Assembly: GCA_040756655.1 (NCBI GenBank)
Contig: JBFLYN010000026.1
Coordinates: 1-47,474 of the forward strand
Length of the DNA: 47,474 bases
From: JBFLYN01 sp040756655
Lineage (GTDB): Bacteria; Bacillota; Sulfobacillia; UBA8153
Direction: 5' to 3'
Both the position numbers and the translations under genes were made by a program. Below are positions 1-8,293 of this stretch, piece after piece. Each line of letters starts with the position of its first letter. Within the stretch, counting starts at the first letter, position 1. The notes below the pieces were generated by a model. It searched no databases and was not told the origin of the DNA. It saw only the letters and a list, made by a program, of their open reading frames with translations.

Positions 1-1095
1 CCGGCCCCTGGAGGCGCGCTTTGCGATGCTTTCGTCGACGATGACTTCGTAAGAAAGCGCAAAGAACGGGCTTTTCCCCCTGCAGAACTCCCTCCAGGCC
101 TCATGTGCGTCAGGTTCGCAAAAAAACTCCCTCTTTTGCAGCTCCCCAAGCTCTCTCTGGAGGTTACCCTCCACCTTCGCAAGCTCCTGCTCCAACGCCT
201 TCTCCTTCCTCCGGTCGAGCTTTGAAGAGTGCACCACGACGAACCTGCACTTTATGTCGTCTAAGGAGTCGTCGTAGGAAGAGATCCTGTAGCTGGCGGC
301 GTCCTTCCGCTTGCTTAGTGCGCCCACTTCCTTCCACTGCCCCTCGTCATGCGCCCTCTCCTTCAACTTCTCCTCGATGGAGTACGTGGCGGGAAGCCTC
401 GAAAGGAAACGGATGCCTTCTTCGCTCAGCTTCTTTAGGTTCGGCCCGGTGACCAGGCTTGAGTCGGCGACGTAGACGAGCTCCCTGAGGTCGCCCAAGC
501 GCGACCTCATCGCGTCGATCATCCGGTGGTTCCAGGTACGGTCAGATGTGTTACCATCTAAGACCTCGCCTATGACCGGGACGCCCTCCTTCGTGACGGC
601 AAGCCCGTAGAGGAACTGCTTTAAGTCCGGGCGGTTATCCTTGCTGTGGCCGTAGGTTATACGGAGGAGGTCGCAGTCGTCGTCCTCGTAAGCCCCCTCC
701 ACGGATAGCGAAGTGGTGTCGGCGTGGATGACGTCTATGCCCACCCCTGCTTGCAGGGCTGCCCTAAGCGCCACCGTGCAGTAGACCTCTTTAGGCCCGG
801 CTTCCGCTAGTTTATCCAAGGCGCATCCTACGGCGTCGTCGTTTAGGTCGGCCGCCTCGATTCCGGGACCGAAGAGCTTTTCTACGTCCATCCCCCGGAA
901 GAACTCCTCGAGCTTGTAGAGAGGACGCCGGTTGGTGAGCGCGTTTACAATGATTGCCTCTATCCTCAACCCAGGAGAGAGCCTGCACTGGGACGGATCC
1001 CAGCGGAGCATCTCGTCTATGGTCTTCGTGAGCCCGGTCGCCCTGCACATAGCCACGATGAGCGGAGCTGGGCCGTCGTGGTAGACCAAGAGCAC
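1..1095 (-). mobile_element. IS1634-type DDE transposase, 3' end outside the window
   Basis: The minus strand has an open frame from a GTG at 1095 to the left edge, so the C-terminus is not seen. An in-frame TAA lies eight codons upstream of the GTG, so the start cannot lie much farther out. The translation reads in order: a segment with NRRPLYKLEEFF, then LNDDAVGCALDKL, then the DDE core starting IHADTTSLSVEG, then YGHSKDNRPDLKQFLYGL and GNTSDRTW. This order and spacing is that of IS1634-like members of the IS4 superfamily. The first catalytic Asp is probably the one in HADTT, and the second lies in the segment YVADSSL. The usual conserved N-terminal lead-in seems short or missing. Base composition is slightly less GC-rich than the neighbouring genes, as expected for an insertion. 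The terminal inverted repeat should lie near 1100-1180, but I could not define it without the other end. Confidence 0.82.
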
Positions 1096-1360
1096 TCCCG
1101 CCCCCCCAAATCGATGTTAACGGATGGGGCGGGAAAAAGCTAGACACTTCTTTCCAGTTTCGCTTCTCTTTTAATTCGTCCGGTAGCGCCCAAGGGGTGC
1201 GGAATGTGGGCCCTATGCTCCAAAGGAGGTAAAAACAAACTGCCACAAAATGATAAGAGCCATCTTACGAAACCGCGAAAATGGCTTAAATACTGGGTTT
1301 CCGGGAAAATAAAAACCATCCACAGATAAAATACTTTTTATCAATAGATGGTAGATTATT

Positions 1361-1438
1361 TGGCGGAGGCGACGGGATTCGAACCCGCGGTCTCATGCGT
1401 GACAGGCATGTATGTTAGGCCGGCTACACCACGCCTCC
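1361..1438 (-). tRNA. tRNA-Asp (anticodon GTC)
   Basis: Read on the minus strand, the element has a 7-bp acceptor stem (GGAGGCG pairing with CGCCTCC), a D arm, an anticodon stem CATGC/GCATG enclosing the loop CTGTCAC with anticodon GTC, a five-base variable region, a T arm with TTCGAAT, and an encoded GCCA end. It lies just downstream of tRNA-Val and is probably co-transcribed with it. Confidence 0.96.
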
Positions 1439-1449
1439 GAATTTTCAAT

Positions 1450-1524
1450 TGGTGGGCGAAACAGGGTTCGAACCTGTGGCCCCCTGCGTGTAAGGCAGGT
1501 GCTCTTCCGCTGAGCTATTCGCCC
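1450..1524 (-). tRNA. tRNA-Val (anticodon TAC)
   Basis: The minus strand folds into a complete tRNA. The acceptor stem is GGGCGAA/TTCGCCC, the anticodon stem is CCTGC/GCAGG around the loop CTTACAC (anticodon TAC), the T loop is TTCGAAC, and the 3' end ACCA is encoded. It is the first gene behind the promoter at 1554-1582 and is followed 11 bases later by tRNA-Asp. Confidence 0.96.
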
Positions 1525-1553
1525 GTCAGGTTCAGTGCATTGCCGCATTTTCT

Positions 1554-1582
1554 AGTATAACGGAAATGCGATCATAAGTCAA
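1554..1582 (-). promoter_or_regulatory. Sigma-A promoter of the tRNA-Val/tRNA-Asp unit
   Basis: On the minus strand TTGACT (1582-1577) and TATACT (1559-1554) are separated by exactly 17 bases. The -10 box ends 29 bases before the mature tRNA-Val 5' end, which leaves a short leader to be trimmed. Both boxes are one mismatch from consensus, in line with strong expression. Confidence 0.85.
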
Positions 1583-1993
1583 AGAGATATCTTCTTCTGT
1601 CAGAGGTTCCGCATCTGCCCCTAGCTGCTGCCATTTGCGTGGTCAAGTGGGGGAGTCGAGTCATGATACCGGAAGCAACCGTTGCCCGCTTAAACCGTCT
1701 CGGACCGCAAGCGCGGTCTTCCTTTCGCTGCTCCGTCCCGTCGACCGCGATCACCATGAGCCCGCCGATGCTTCCACCTGACCATACTTTATTGTGGCGG
1801 GCCTAATCTGTCCCATGACGAGAAGCCCTCCCTTGGTTACTTTTCGACAGAGTAATACCTACGGGATCAGTGGCTTCTCGTCCTTCTTTTTCTGTTAACT
1901 CCCCACAATTACTTTACTCTTACCAGGTCGGCAGGAAAGGTACGTCTTTGAGCGAATGATGGTTCCAGATCACACCAGCGGGAGCATCAGTAA
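1583..1993. other. Gene-poor spacer between tRNAs and MFS gene
   Basis: I see no convincing coding sequence here. The short ORFs have no recognisable motif and no ribosome binding site. The one clear structure is the long hairpin with a T-rich tail at 1817-1892, listed separately. The bases just before 1994 contain GGGAG, which probably serves the MFS start. Confidence 0.5.
1817..1892 (+). ncRNA. Long nested hairpin ending in a T tract (attenuator, small RNA or terminator)
   Basis: An 11-bp perfect stem (GACGAGAAGCC at 1817-1827 with GGCTTCTCGTC at 1872-1882) is followed by CTTCTTTTTCT. Inside it the arms continue with TCCC/GGGA and a further hairpin GG-TTACT/AGTAA-CC. The result is an elongated rod of about 66 bases with an intrinsic-terminator tail. 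No plus-strand gene ends just upstream, and the MFS gene starts about 100 bases downstream. This suggests either a small terminated RNA or a leader attenuator rather than an ordinary gene terminator. No known riboswitch class is recognised. Confidence 0.5.
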
Positions 1994-3205
1994 TTGCTGG
2001 CAGTGCGCACTCTCACGGCCTGGCGTTCTCGCCGGGCTATGGACCTCATGGTTCTGGATGGGCTTTTCACCGCCCTCAGCGGCGGCTTTGTTAGTTTCAT
2101 GACACCGTTTCTGCTCCACATGGGCGCTGGCCGCGGGCACATTAGCCTTCTCAGTTCACTGCAGTCTCTGACCGGCAGTGTGCTGCAAGTGCCGTTTGCG
2201 CGCCTGACTGAAGCCATTGGGCAGCGCAAGAAACTCTGCGTTGTGGCGGGAGCTGCCTCGCGGCTCTGCTGGGTGATGATATTGCTGGTACCCTTCTACC
2301 TCCAGGGCCAGCCGGCAGTGCGGGCAGTCATGGGCCTCATGGTAGTCATCTCGGTATGCGGAGCCCTGGCCGGGCCCGCCTGGACGTCCATTATGGCTGC
2401 CCTGGTCCCCCGTGAACAGCGCGGAAGGTTCTTTGCGACAAGGAACGTTGTTGCCGGAATGGGCACCCTGGCGGCGGTCCCCATCGCCAGCCGCCTAATC
2501 GCACGGCGCGGTTTTCCAGCTGGCTTCCAACTGAGCATCGTCGTTTCACTGGCCCTGGGACTGGTGGCTTTCATGTCCTTTTTGCGCATCCTCGAGCCAC
2601 CATATGACCTGCCTAAACCGCAGCTGGTTCGCGGCTTCATGAGCACCGGCTGGAGGAAGGCTGGATCTAGCTTATTCGCCCGTTACGTGTTCAGCACCAC
2701 CGCCATGGGACTGGCCGCGGGCATTGCCGGTCCCTTCTGCTCCATCTACGCCGTCCAGGTCCTTGAAGCGGGAGTGGTGCACTTAGGATACTACACCATG
2801 GCCGGCACCACGGCCGCGCTGCTTTCCCAAAGAGTCTGGGGACACTTCTCCGACCGGAGAGGGCCCGGACCCGCCGTAGTTATCTCCGGGTTTTCCGTGG
2901 CCGCCAGTTCCTTTCTGTGGTTTGCCTCCACGGCCCGGTGGCACCCCATCGCCGCCGAGATCGTGGGCGGCCTGGCCTGGGGCGGTTGGGGTCTGGCCAC
3001 CTTCAACCTCCTGCTCGAACTGACCCCGGATGACCGTCGTCCGAGTTATGTAGCCATCTACGGCCTCTTTAGCGGCGTAGCCGCCACCCTGGCCCCTCTG
3101 GCCGGGACCCTTCTCATTGGCATCGTGGGCTTTCGCCAGATCTTTTTGCTTTCCACGGTACTCCGGCTCCTGGCAGCAGAATCCCTACGCCGGGCCGTCC
3201 GCTGA
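1994..3205 (+). CDS. Major facilitator superfamily permease
   Basis: This 403-residue protein is almost entirely hydrophobic helices, about twelve, split by a central hydrophilic stretch near residues 200-225. This is the usual MFS layout and length. The cytoplasmic loop after helix 2 contains ARLTEAIGQRKKL, and the loop in the second half contains VWGHFSDRRGPGP; both resemble the MFS loop 2-3 signature G-x3-D-R-x-G-R-R. The substrate cannot be read from sequence. The start is taken as TTG 1994, preceded by GGGAG at about nine bases. It is transcribed alone and converges on the unknown gene ending at 3209, with three bases between the stops. Confidence 0.85.
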   Translation: MLAVRTLTAWRSRRAMDLMVLDGLFTALSGGFVSFMTPFLLHMGAGRGHISLLSSLQSLTGSVLQVPFARLTEAIGQRKKLCVVAGAASRLCWVMILLVPFYLQGQPAVRAVMGLMVVISVCGALAGPAWTSIMAALVPREQRGRFFATRNVVAGMGTLAAVPIASRLIARRGFPAGFQLSIVVSLALGLVAFMSFLRILEPPYDLPKPQLVRGFMSTGWRKAGSSLFARYVFSTTAMGLAAGIAGPFCSIYAVQVLEAGVVHLGYYTMAGTTAALLSQRVWGHFSDRRGPGPAVVISGFSVAASSFLWFASTARWHPIAAEIVGGLAWGGWGLATFNLLLELTPDDRRPSYVAIYGLFSGVAATLAPLAGTLLIGIVGFRQIFLLSTVLRLLAAESLRRAVR

Positions 3206-3208
3206 CAG

Positions 3209-4000
3209 TTAGCTGGTGGCGGGTCGCCCGTAGGCCGGCTCACCTTTGATCTGAGAAAGGCCGGCCCGGGCCTTCTCCACCGCTGCCGCCGTTCCCCGGG
3301 CCAGCAGCACCACGGAGCCCTCCGAGCCGCCGATGCCTCCACCGGCCAGCTGCACGGCTTCAACTCCGTACAGCAGGCGCATGGCCTGGATCTCTGTGAC
3401 CACTTCCGCGTTGACCACCGGCATCATGCCCACCGTCCGGCCGTCCAGGGAGTCGGTGATCCGGCCCAGGCCTGCCTCTATTGCGGCATCCACCACTGAG
3501 GGCACCAGCTTCTCCAGTCCCACTGGCATGATGAGTGGCACCCCCCGGGCGCTGGCGATGCCCAGGGCCGCCCCGATGGTGCCTGCCGTGGCGCTCAAGA
3601 GCAAGACGCCGGCGTTGCCCTGCGGGTCCACGGCATTGGCTCCCTTGATCAGCGCATCCTTGGGTCCCAGCCCGGCCAGGGCTTCCTGCCACGGCGTGTC
3701 CACCAGCTGGCCCTTGTCGATGACAAAGGGCGTCAGCCGGGGCCCGCCTCCGGCGCCGAAACCGCCATCGATAATGTGCCCGCTGATGAACTGGTTGCGG
3801 GGAAACACCGGTCCCAGGAGCTCTTCGGCCACGTAGGCGTTGGTGGTCCCCGTGGCCACGATGATGCGTCCGTCTTGGCGGGCCCTCTGCACCGGGGGCA
3901 ACTGGACCACAGCCTTGGCTATGAGGCGCTTGGACTCTGCGGGAGTAAGCACTACCACCAACCGGCGCTCAGCAGCGGGGAAAGGATGAAACGGGCACAT
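3209..4000 (-). CDS. Conserved protein of unknown function, possible ISOCOT-like fold
   Basis: This 263-residue soluble protein has a well-formed alternating pattern and several glycine-rich turns. Examples are VATGTTNAYVAEEL near residue 50, KGANAVDPQGNAGVLL near 120 and a C-terminal GGGIGGSEGSVVLL. The early GTTN turn and the KGANAVD segment recall CoA-transferase/5-formyl-THF cyclo-ligase (ISOCOT) proteins, but this is only a resemblance. The start is ATG 4000 with GGAAGGAG ten bases upstream. It lies 33 bases after the OmpR-type regulator on the same strand, so the two are probably co-transcribed. No signal peptide or membrane segment is visible. Confidence 0.6.
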   Translation of the reverse strand: MCPFHPFPAAERRLVVVLTPAESKRLIAKAVVQLPPVQRARQDGRIIVATGTTNAYVAEELLGPVFPRNQFISGHIIDGGFGAGGGPRLTPFVIDKGQLVDTPWQEALAGLGPKDALIKGANAVDPQGNAGVLLLSATAGTIGAALGIASARGVPLIMPVGLEKLVPSVVDAAIEAGLGRITDSLDGRTVGMMPVVNAEVVTEIQAMRLLYGVEAVQLAGGGIGGSEGSVVLLARGTAAAVEKARAGLSQIKGEPAYGRPATS

Positions 4001-4033
4001 GCTGGTCCCACTCCTTCCGGTAACTCTATTCCT

Positions 4034-4768
4034 CTACGCTTCAGGGGTGGCCAGGTAGTAGCCTACCCCCCACTTGGTCTTGAGCAACACCGGTCGGTCT
4101 GGATCGTCTTCTATCTTCTGTCTGAGACGGCTCACCTGCACATCCACAGCCCGGCTGTCTCCTAAGTACTCGTAACCCCAGACCAACTCCAGGAGCTGGT
4201 TACGCGTAAACACCCGGCCGGGACGACGGGCGAGGCAAAGCAGCAACTCGAACTCACGGGCAGTCACTTCCACTTCCCTGCCGTCCCGGAAGACCTGGCG
4301 GCGGTCAGGGTCCAGGACCAGCGGTCCCAAGGTTATAGGCGCAGGGTCTGGACCCGGCGCTTGGGTTCGCGGGGAGAACCGGCGCAGCACCGCCCGGATG
4401 CGGGCTACCAGTTCGCGGGCGTTGAAGGGTTTGGTCATGTAGTCATCGGCCCCCAGTTCCAGGCCGACGATCTTGTCCACGTCCTCGCCTTTGGCCGTAA
4501 GCATGATTATGGGTACACTAGAACTGGCCCGCACCTGGCGGCACACGGACAGCCCGTCCACTTCAGGAAGCATAAGGTCCAAGAGTACCAGGTCAAATTG
4601 CTCCCGGCCCAGGATCTCCAGGGCCGTCCGGCCGTCGAACGCTGTAGCAACGTGAAAGCCTTCATTTTCCAGTACCCGGGTGAGGCCCTTGACCAAACCG
4701 GCCTCATCGTCCACCAAGAGCAGCTTCAAACCATCACTCCTCCTGGGTCTTGGCATGTCCACGCGCAC
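4034..4768 (-). CDS. OmpR/PhoB-family response regulator without an adjacent kinase
   Basis: The receiver domain (about residues 14-128) shows the acidic pair in LLVDDE, the phospho-acceptor Asp in VLLDLMLPEVDG, the conserved Thr of MLTAKG and the Lys of MTKPF. A winged-helix DNA-binding domain fills the C-terminal 100 residues (LTAREFELL-type helix, TRNQLLELVWGYEY, VDVQVSRLRQKI, then KTKWGVGYYL). Length 244 is typical. GTG 4768 is preferred because AGGAG sits six bases upstream; the inner ATG at 4757 lacks such a site. No histidine kinase lies nearby, so this is an orphan regulator. The downstream gene is the unknown protein at 3209-4000. Confidence 0.92.
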   Translation of the reverse strand: MRVDMPRPRRSDGLKLLLVDDEAGLVKGLTRVLENEGFHVATAFDGRTALEILGREQFDLVLLDLMLPEVDGLSVCRQVRASSSVPIIMLTAKGEDVDKIVGLELGADDYMTKPFNARELVARIRAVLRRFSPRTQAPGPDPAPITLGPLVLDPDRRQVFRDGREVEVTAREFELLLCLARRPGRVFTRNQLLELVWGYEYLGDSRAVDVQVSRLRQKIEDDPDRPVLLKTKWGVGYYLATPEA

Positions 4769-4901
4769 CCCAAGCTCCTTCTACCTGCAGGTAGACGGTC
4801 CGGCAGCAAGTTCAGTATAGTGCATTGTGCCAGCCAGTGCAAACGTGCATGTGCCAGCAGGTCCCCAGTGCGGTCTGCTCTTGGGTAGGGTAGGTTCAAG
4901 T

Positions 4902-6119
4902 CTAGTAGTCCGTGACCAGGCCCTTGAGGATCAGCATCTCCCGTATGGTCACAAACCGAAAACCCTGGGCCTGCAGCCGATCGATGACTATGGGCAGTGC
5001 CAGTACAGTATTGCGCCTGGAACCGCCGGTGCTCCTGAACAAATCGCCGCCATCGTGAAACAGCAGGATATCCCCAGGGCGGCAACCCTTGACGATGTTA
5101 GTGGCCACATCGTGGGCGCTGACCTCGGCCCAGTCCCTGGACGAACGGGACCAGAGCACCAGCGTGTACCCCCGGCGTTCCATCAGATCCAGCACAGCCG
5201 GGCCGTACAGGCCCCGGGGAGGCCGGAAGTACCGGGGCTGGACGCCGGTTGCCTCGAAGATAGCCCGCTCGGCTCGATCGATCTCTTCAATGACCCCTGC
5301 CAGGGACAAGCCCAGCAGGTTCTTGTGGCTGTAGGTGTGGTTTCCGATGGCGTGCCCTTCTTGCACGATACGCCGGGCCAAGTCCGGGTACATCTCCACT
5401 TGCCGGCCCACGACGAAAAAGGTGGCGGTAACTTCCTTAGCCTTGAGGATGTCGAGTATGGCTGAGGTGATCCCCGGCGTGGGCCCATCGTCAAAGGTCA
5501 GAGCCACCACCCGGAAGTCCGCACTACCTCTACGGATCAGATCCACCTGGAGCCCAAAGCCGTGGTAGACATAGCGGTTCAGGTAATAAAAGGTCCCAGC
5601 AGATATTACCATACAGCAGACCAAAACCAGCTGGAACACGCGCTTCCGCTTGAGTGGTCTGGCCAGGGCGTACTTGGCCGTCACAAACACTATCCAGGCC
5701 AAGGAGAACAAGACGACGATGTCGGCTTTTCTCGTTGCGATGGCCAGAGGAGGCACCACCCCGATGGCGCCCAGGGCCGCCTCTAGGCGGGGATGCCTGG
5801 AGGACCTCAAGCCCAGGAAGATCAAGGTCGCAGCCACAGCGCCCGCCGGAAACAACACGATCACAGCGCCCAGGCCCACGGGAAAGGCAGAGGTACGACG
5901 GCCCGATCGTTCAGTAGCGGCCCCGGAGAGCGCCGCCAGGCCGCACAGGGCCACCGCCACGGGTGTTCCCACTATCCAGAGGCCGGCCAGCCCAGCCAGG
6001 AAGCCCTTGGCCAAGGCCAGGAGCCAGGTCTGCTGGATACGCCTGATCCAGGTCCAATGCACCAGGGGGTTGTAGCCGATGATATATCCCATGGTAGCTA
6101 CTTGTATTAGACTGAGCAA
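4902..6119 (-). CDS. Membrane polysaccharide deacetylase with a PlsY-like N-terminal domain
   Basis: The C-terminal half (from about residue 205) is a NodB-type carbohydrate esterase 4 domain. It has LTFDDGPTP with the metal/catalytic Asp pair, HAIGNHTYSHKNL with the metal-binding His pair, RYFRPPRGLYG, and a closing ILLFHDGG. It should remove acetyl groups from an envelope glycan. The first 150 residues are five or six hydrophobic segments resembling glycerol-3-phosphate acyltransferase PlsY: GYIIGYNPLVH at the start, LALAKGFLAG (compare the PlsY D-x-x-K-G), and GRRTSAFPVGLGAVIVLFP (compare GGKGVA-x-G). Several PlsY key residues are not conserved, so that part is probably not an acyltransferase. 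TTG 6119 is the longest start; ATG 6092 is an alternative and neither has a strong ribosome site. Confidence 0.85.
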   Translation of the reverse strand: MLSLIQVATMGYIIGYNPLVHWTWIRRIQQTWLLALAKGFLAGLAGLWIVGTPVAVALCGLAALSGAATERSGRRTSAFPVGLGAVIVLFPAGAVAATLIFLGLRSSRHPRLEAALGAIGVVPPLAIATRKADIVVLFSLAWIVFVTAKYALARPLKRKRVFQLVLVCCMVISAGTFYYLNRYVYHGFGLQVDLIRRGSADFRVVALTFDDGPTPGITSAILDILKAKEVTATFFVVGRQVEMYPDLARRIVQEGHAIGNHTYSHKNLLGLSLAGVIEEIDRAERAIFEATGVQPRYFRPPRGLYGPAVLDLMERRGYTLVLWSRSSRDWAEVSAHDVATNIVKGCRPGDILLFHDGGDLFRSTGGSRRNTVLALPIVIDRLQAQGFRFVTIREMLILKGLVTDY

Positions 6120-6312
6120 GGGGCCTTATCCACCCCCCGGGCCGCAATTAACCACAAAGGTTCGACATCTTTGACAGTTCTCCTTCTGCAGCATATGCGC
6201 GGCGGTTCCGGGCAGGAATGGTCCTGCGGGTGGCGAAATAACTTTCGTACCCGGCCGCGGGGCCAAGGTCCCGTGGACCGGGGTGAAGGGTTGCTGGAAG
6301 GAGGCACCTACT

Positions 6313-8265
6313 GTGACCAGGCGCATAACAGCCCAGGACCTGTACGGCATGGCCTGGGTAAGCGACCCCCAGCTGGACCCCAGCGCCAGCCGGGTGGCGT
6401 TTGTCAGGAGACACATTGGCGAGGATAGGAAGTACCGGTCGGCTATTTACCTGGCCACCAAGTCCGGGCAAGCCGCCCAGTTTACGGCAGGGCAGAAAAG
6501 CGACCACACCCCCCGGTGGTCTCCCGATGGTAGCCGGCTGGCGTTCCTCTCCACCCGCGACGGCGACCGGCCGCAGATCTGGGTGATCCCGGTAACGGGC
6601 GGTGAGGCCACCCGAGTTACCAACCTCAAAGAAGCGGTGTCCGGCCCAGTGTGGTCTCCAGACGGTCAGCACATCGCGTTTACCGCCCGGGTCGGCCCGC
6701 ATGGCCCCGGGGAAGGCGAGGGGTCCAAGGCCAAAAGCGACGTCCGGGTCATCACCCGGCTGCGCTACAAGATGAACGGCACCGGTTTTCTCGGGGACGA
6801 GAGAAGCCAGGTATTTGTAGTCCCGGCCGACGGCTCCTCCCCGCCGCGGCAGATCACCTTTGGTGACTTCGATCACTCATCCCCGGCCTGGTCGCCCGAT
6901 GGGCGCTGGCTGGCCCTGGCAGCCGACCGGTCAGAAGACGGTGATTACCATAACCGCTCGGACATCTGGGTGGTGCCCGCGTCCGGAGGAGAGCTGGTCC
7001 AGCTCACAAGCTCCCACGGTCCGGCCGCACAGCCTTCGTGGTCTCCCGATGGCACCGCCATCGCCTATTACGGCCACGATAACTCGTGGGGTGGCGCCAC
7101 TCAACCCGACATCTGGCTGGTGCCCGCCGCCGGGGGAGTTCCCCGGAACCTGACCGGGCCCAGCGGGCTGGGCGCTACCCTGGGCACCGGCAGCGACATG
7201 AACGCCGGGTCCACCCCACCACCGGCGTGGAGCCGGGATGGCAGTGCCATTATCTACAGCACCAGCCACCGGGGAAGCACCCACGTATACCGTGTGGACG
7301 TGAGGTCCGGCCTACTCCACCCGGTCACCACCGGCGACCGCCAGGTGTTTGCATGGAGTTACCAGGATGGCCAGCTGGTGATGGCAGTGAGCTCATGTCA
7401 CGAGGTCGGAGACCTTCACTGGTGGGCAGACGGCCAGGAAACCCGGATCACCCGCACCAACCCGTGGCTGGACCAAGTAGAGCTGGGTACCGTGCAGGAA
7501 CTTGAGTTTGCCGGTGTCGAGGGACAGCTGGTTCACGGCTGGCTCATGCACCCGCCGGCTTTCGACCCTGGCCGGAGGTACCCGCTGGTGCTGCACATCC
7601 ACGGCGGCCCCCATGCCGCCTACGGCTACGGGTTCTTCCATGAGCTCCAGCTTCTGGCCGCCCAGGATATGTGCGTGCTCTACGTGAACCCCCGGGGCAG
7701 CACCACTTACGGTCAGGAGTTCACCGCCGCAAACCGCCACGACTGGGGTGGCAAAGACTACCGGGATCTCATGGCAGCCATCGACCACGTGCTCGCCCGC
7801 CCGTACCTAGATCCGGAACGGCTGGGAGTGACCGGTGGGAGTTACGGCGGGTACATGACCAACTGGGTCATCAGCCAGGACCACCGCTTCAGGGCCGCCG
7901 TGACTTGCCGCAGCACCTGCAACCGGTACAGCCAGTACGGCACCAGTGACCTGGCATACTTCAACTCCGACTGGGAATTCCCGGGCACACCGTGGGATAA
8001 CCCCCAGTTTTACCTGGAGCGGTCACCCCTCACGCATGTTCGAAACATCCAAACACCGTTGATGATCATCCACAGCGAAAACGACTTGCGCTGTCCCATC
8101 AGCCAGGCCGAGGAGCTTTTTGTGGCCCTCAAGCGCCTAAAAAGAGAAGTGGTCATGGTCCGCTTCCCAGACGAAAACCACGAGCTATCCCGTTCCGGCA
8201 AACCCGTGCACCGGGTGGAACGGCTGGAACACCTGGTGGGCTGGTTCACCAAGCACCTGGCGTAG
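6313..8265 (+). CDS. S9-family serine peptidase (acylaminoacyl/dipeptidyl peptidase type)
   Basis: The N-terminal 390 residues form a TolB-like beta-propeller, visible as repeated SPDG turns (PRWSPDGSRLAF, PVWSPDGQHIAF, PAWSPDGRWLAL). The C-terminal alpha/beta hydrolase domain has the nucleophile motif GGSYGG with Ser510, Asp591 in HSENDLR and His623 in DENHELSR, a complete triad. The oxyanion region is HIHGGPHAAYG. The enzyme should cleave short peptides or acylated N-termini in the cytoplasm, as no signal peptide is seen. GTG 6313 is chosen because GGAAGGAGG lies eight bases upstream; the longer frame from 6283 runs through that site. It is followed by the MBL-fold gene 28 bases later and probably shares its transcript. 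Confidence 0.93.
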   Translation: MTRRITAQDLYGMAWVSDPQLDPSASRVAFVRRHIGEDRKYRSAIYLATKSGQAAQFTAGQKSDHTPRWSPDGSRLAFLSTRDGDRPQIWVIPVTGGEATRVTNLKEAVSGPVWSPDGQHIAFTARVGPHGPGEGEGSKAKSDVRVITRLRYKMNGTGFLGDERSQVFVVPADGSSPPRQITFGDFDHSSPAWSPDGRWLALAADRSEDGDYHNRSDIWVVPASGGELVQLTSSHGPAAQPSWSPDGTAIAYYGHDNSWGGATQPDIWLVPAAGGVPRNLTGPSGLGATLGTGSDMNAGSTPPPAWSRDGSAIIYSTSHRGSTHVYRVDVRSGLLHPVTTGDRQVFAWSYQDGQLVMAVSSCHEVGDLHWWADGQETRITRTNPWLDQVELGTVQELEFAGVEGQLVHGWLMHPPAFDPGRRYPLVLHIHGGPHAAYGYGFFHELQLLAAQDMCVLYVNPRGSTTYGQEFTAANRHDWGGKDYRDLMAAIDHVLARPYLDPERLGVTGGSYGGYMTNWVISQDHRFRAAVTCRSTCNRYSQYGTSDLAYFNSDWEFPGTPWDNPQFYLERSPLTHVRNIQTPLMIIHSENDLRCPISQAEELFVALKRLKREVVMVRFPDENHELSRSGKPVHRVERLEHLVGWFTKHLA

Positions 8266-8293
8266 GGCGCTTGAGGAGAAAGGAGAAGCCGCC

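Noticed and set aside
812..1246. 144-codon minus ORF over the transposase 5' end
   Set aside because: It is out of frame with the IS1634-type transposase and its product is unstructured and basic.
1256..1287. Terminator of the tRNA unit
   Set aside because: Only six pairs with a 17-base loop and an interrupted T tract, too weak to call.
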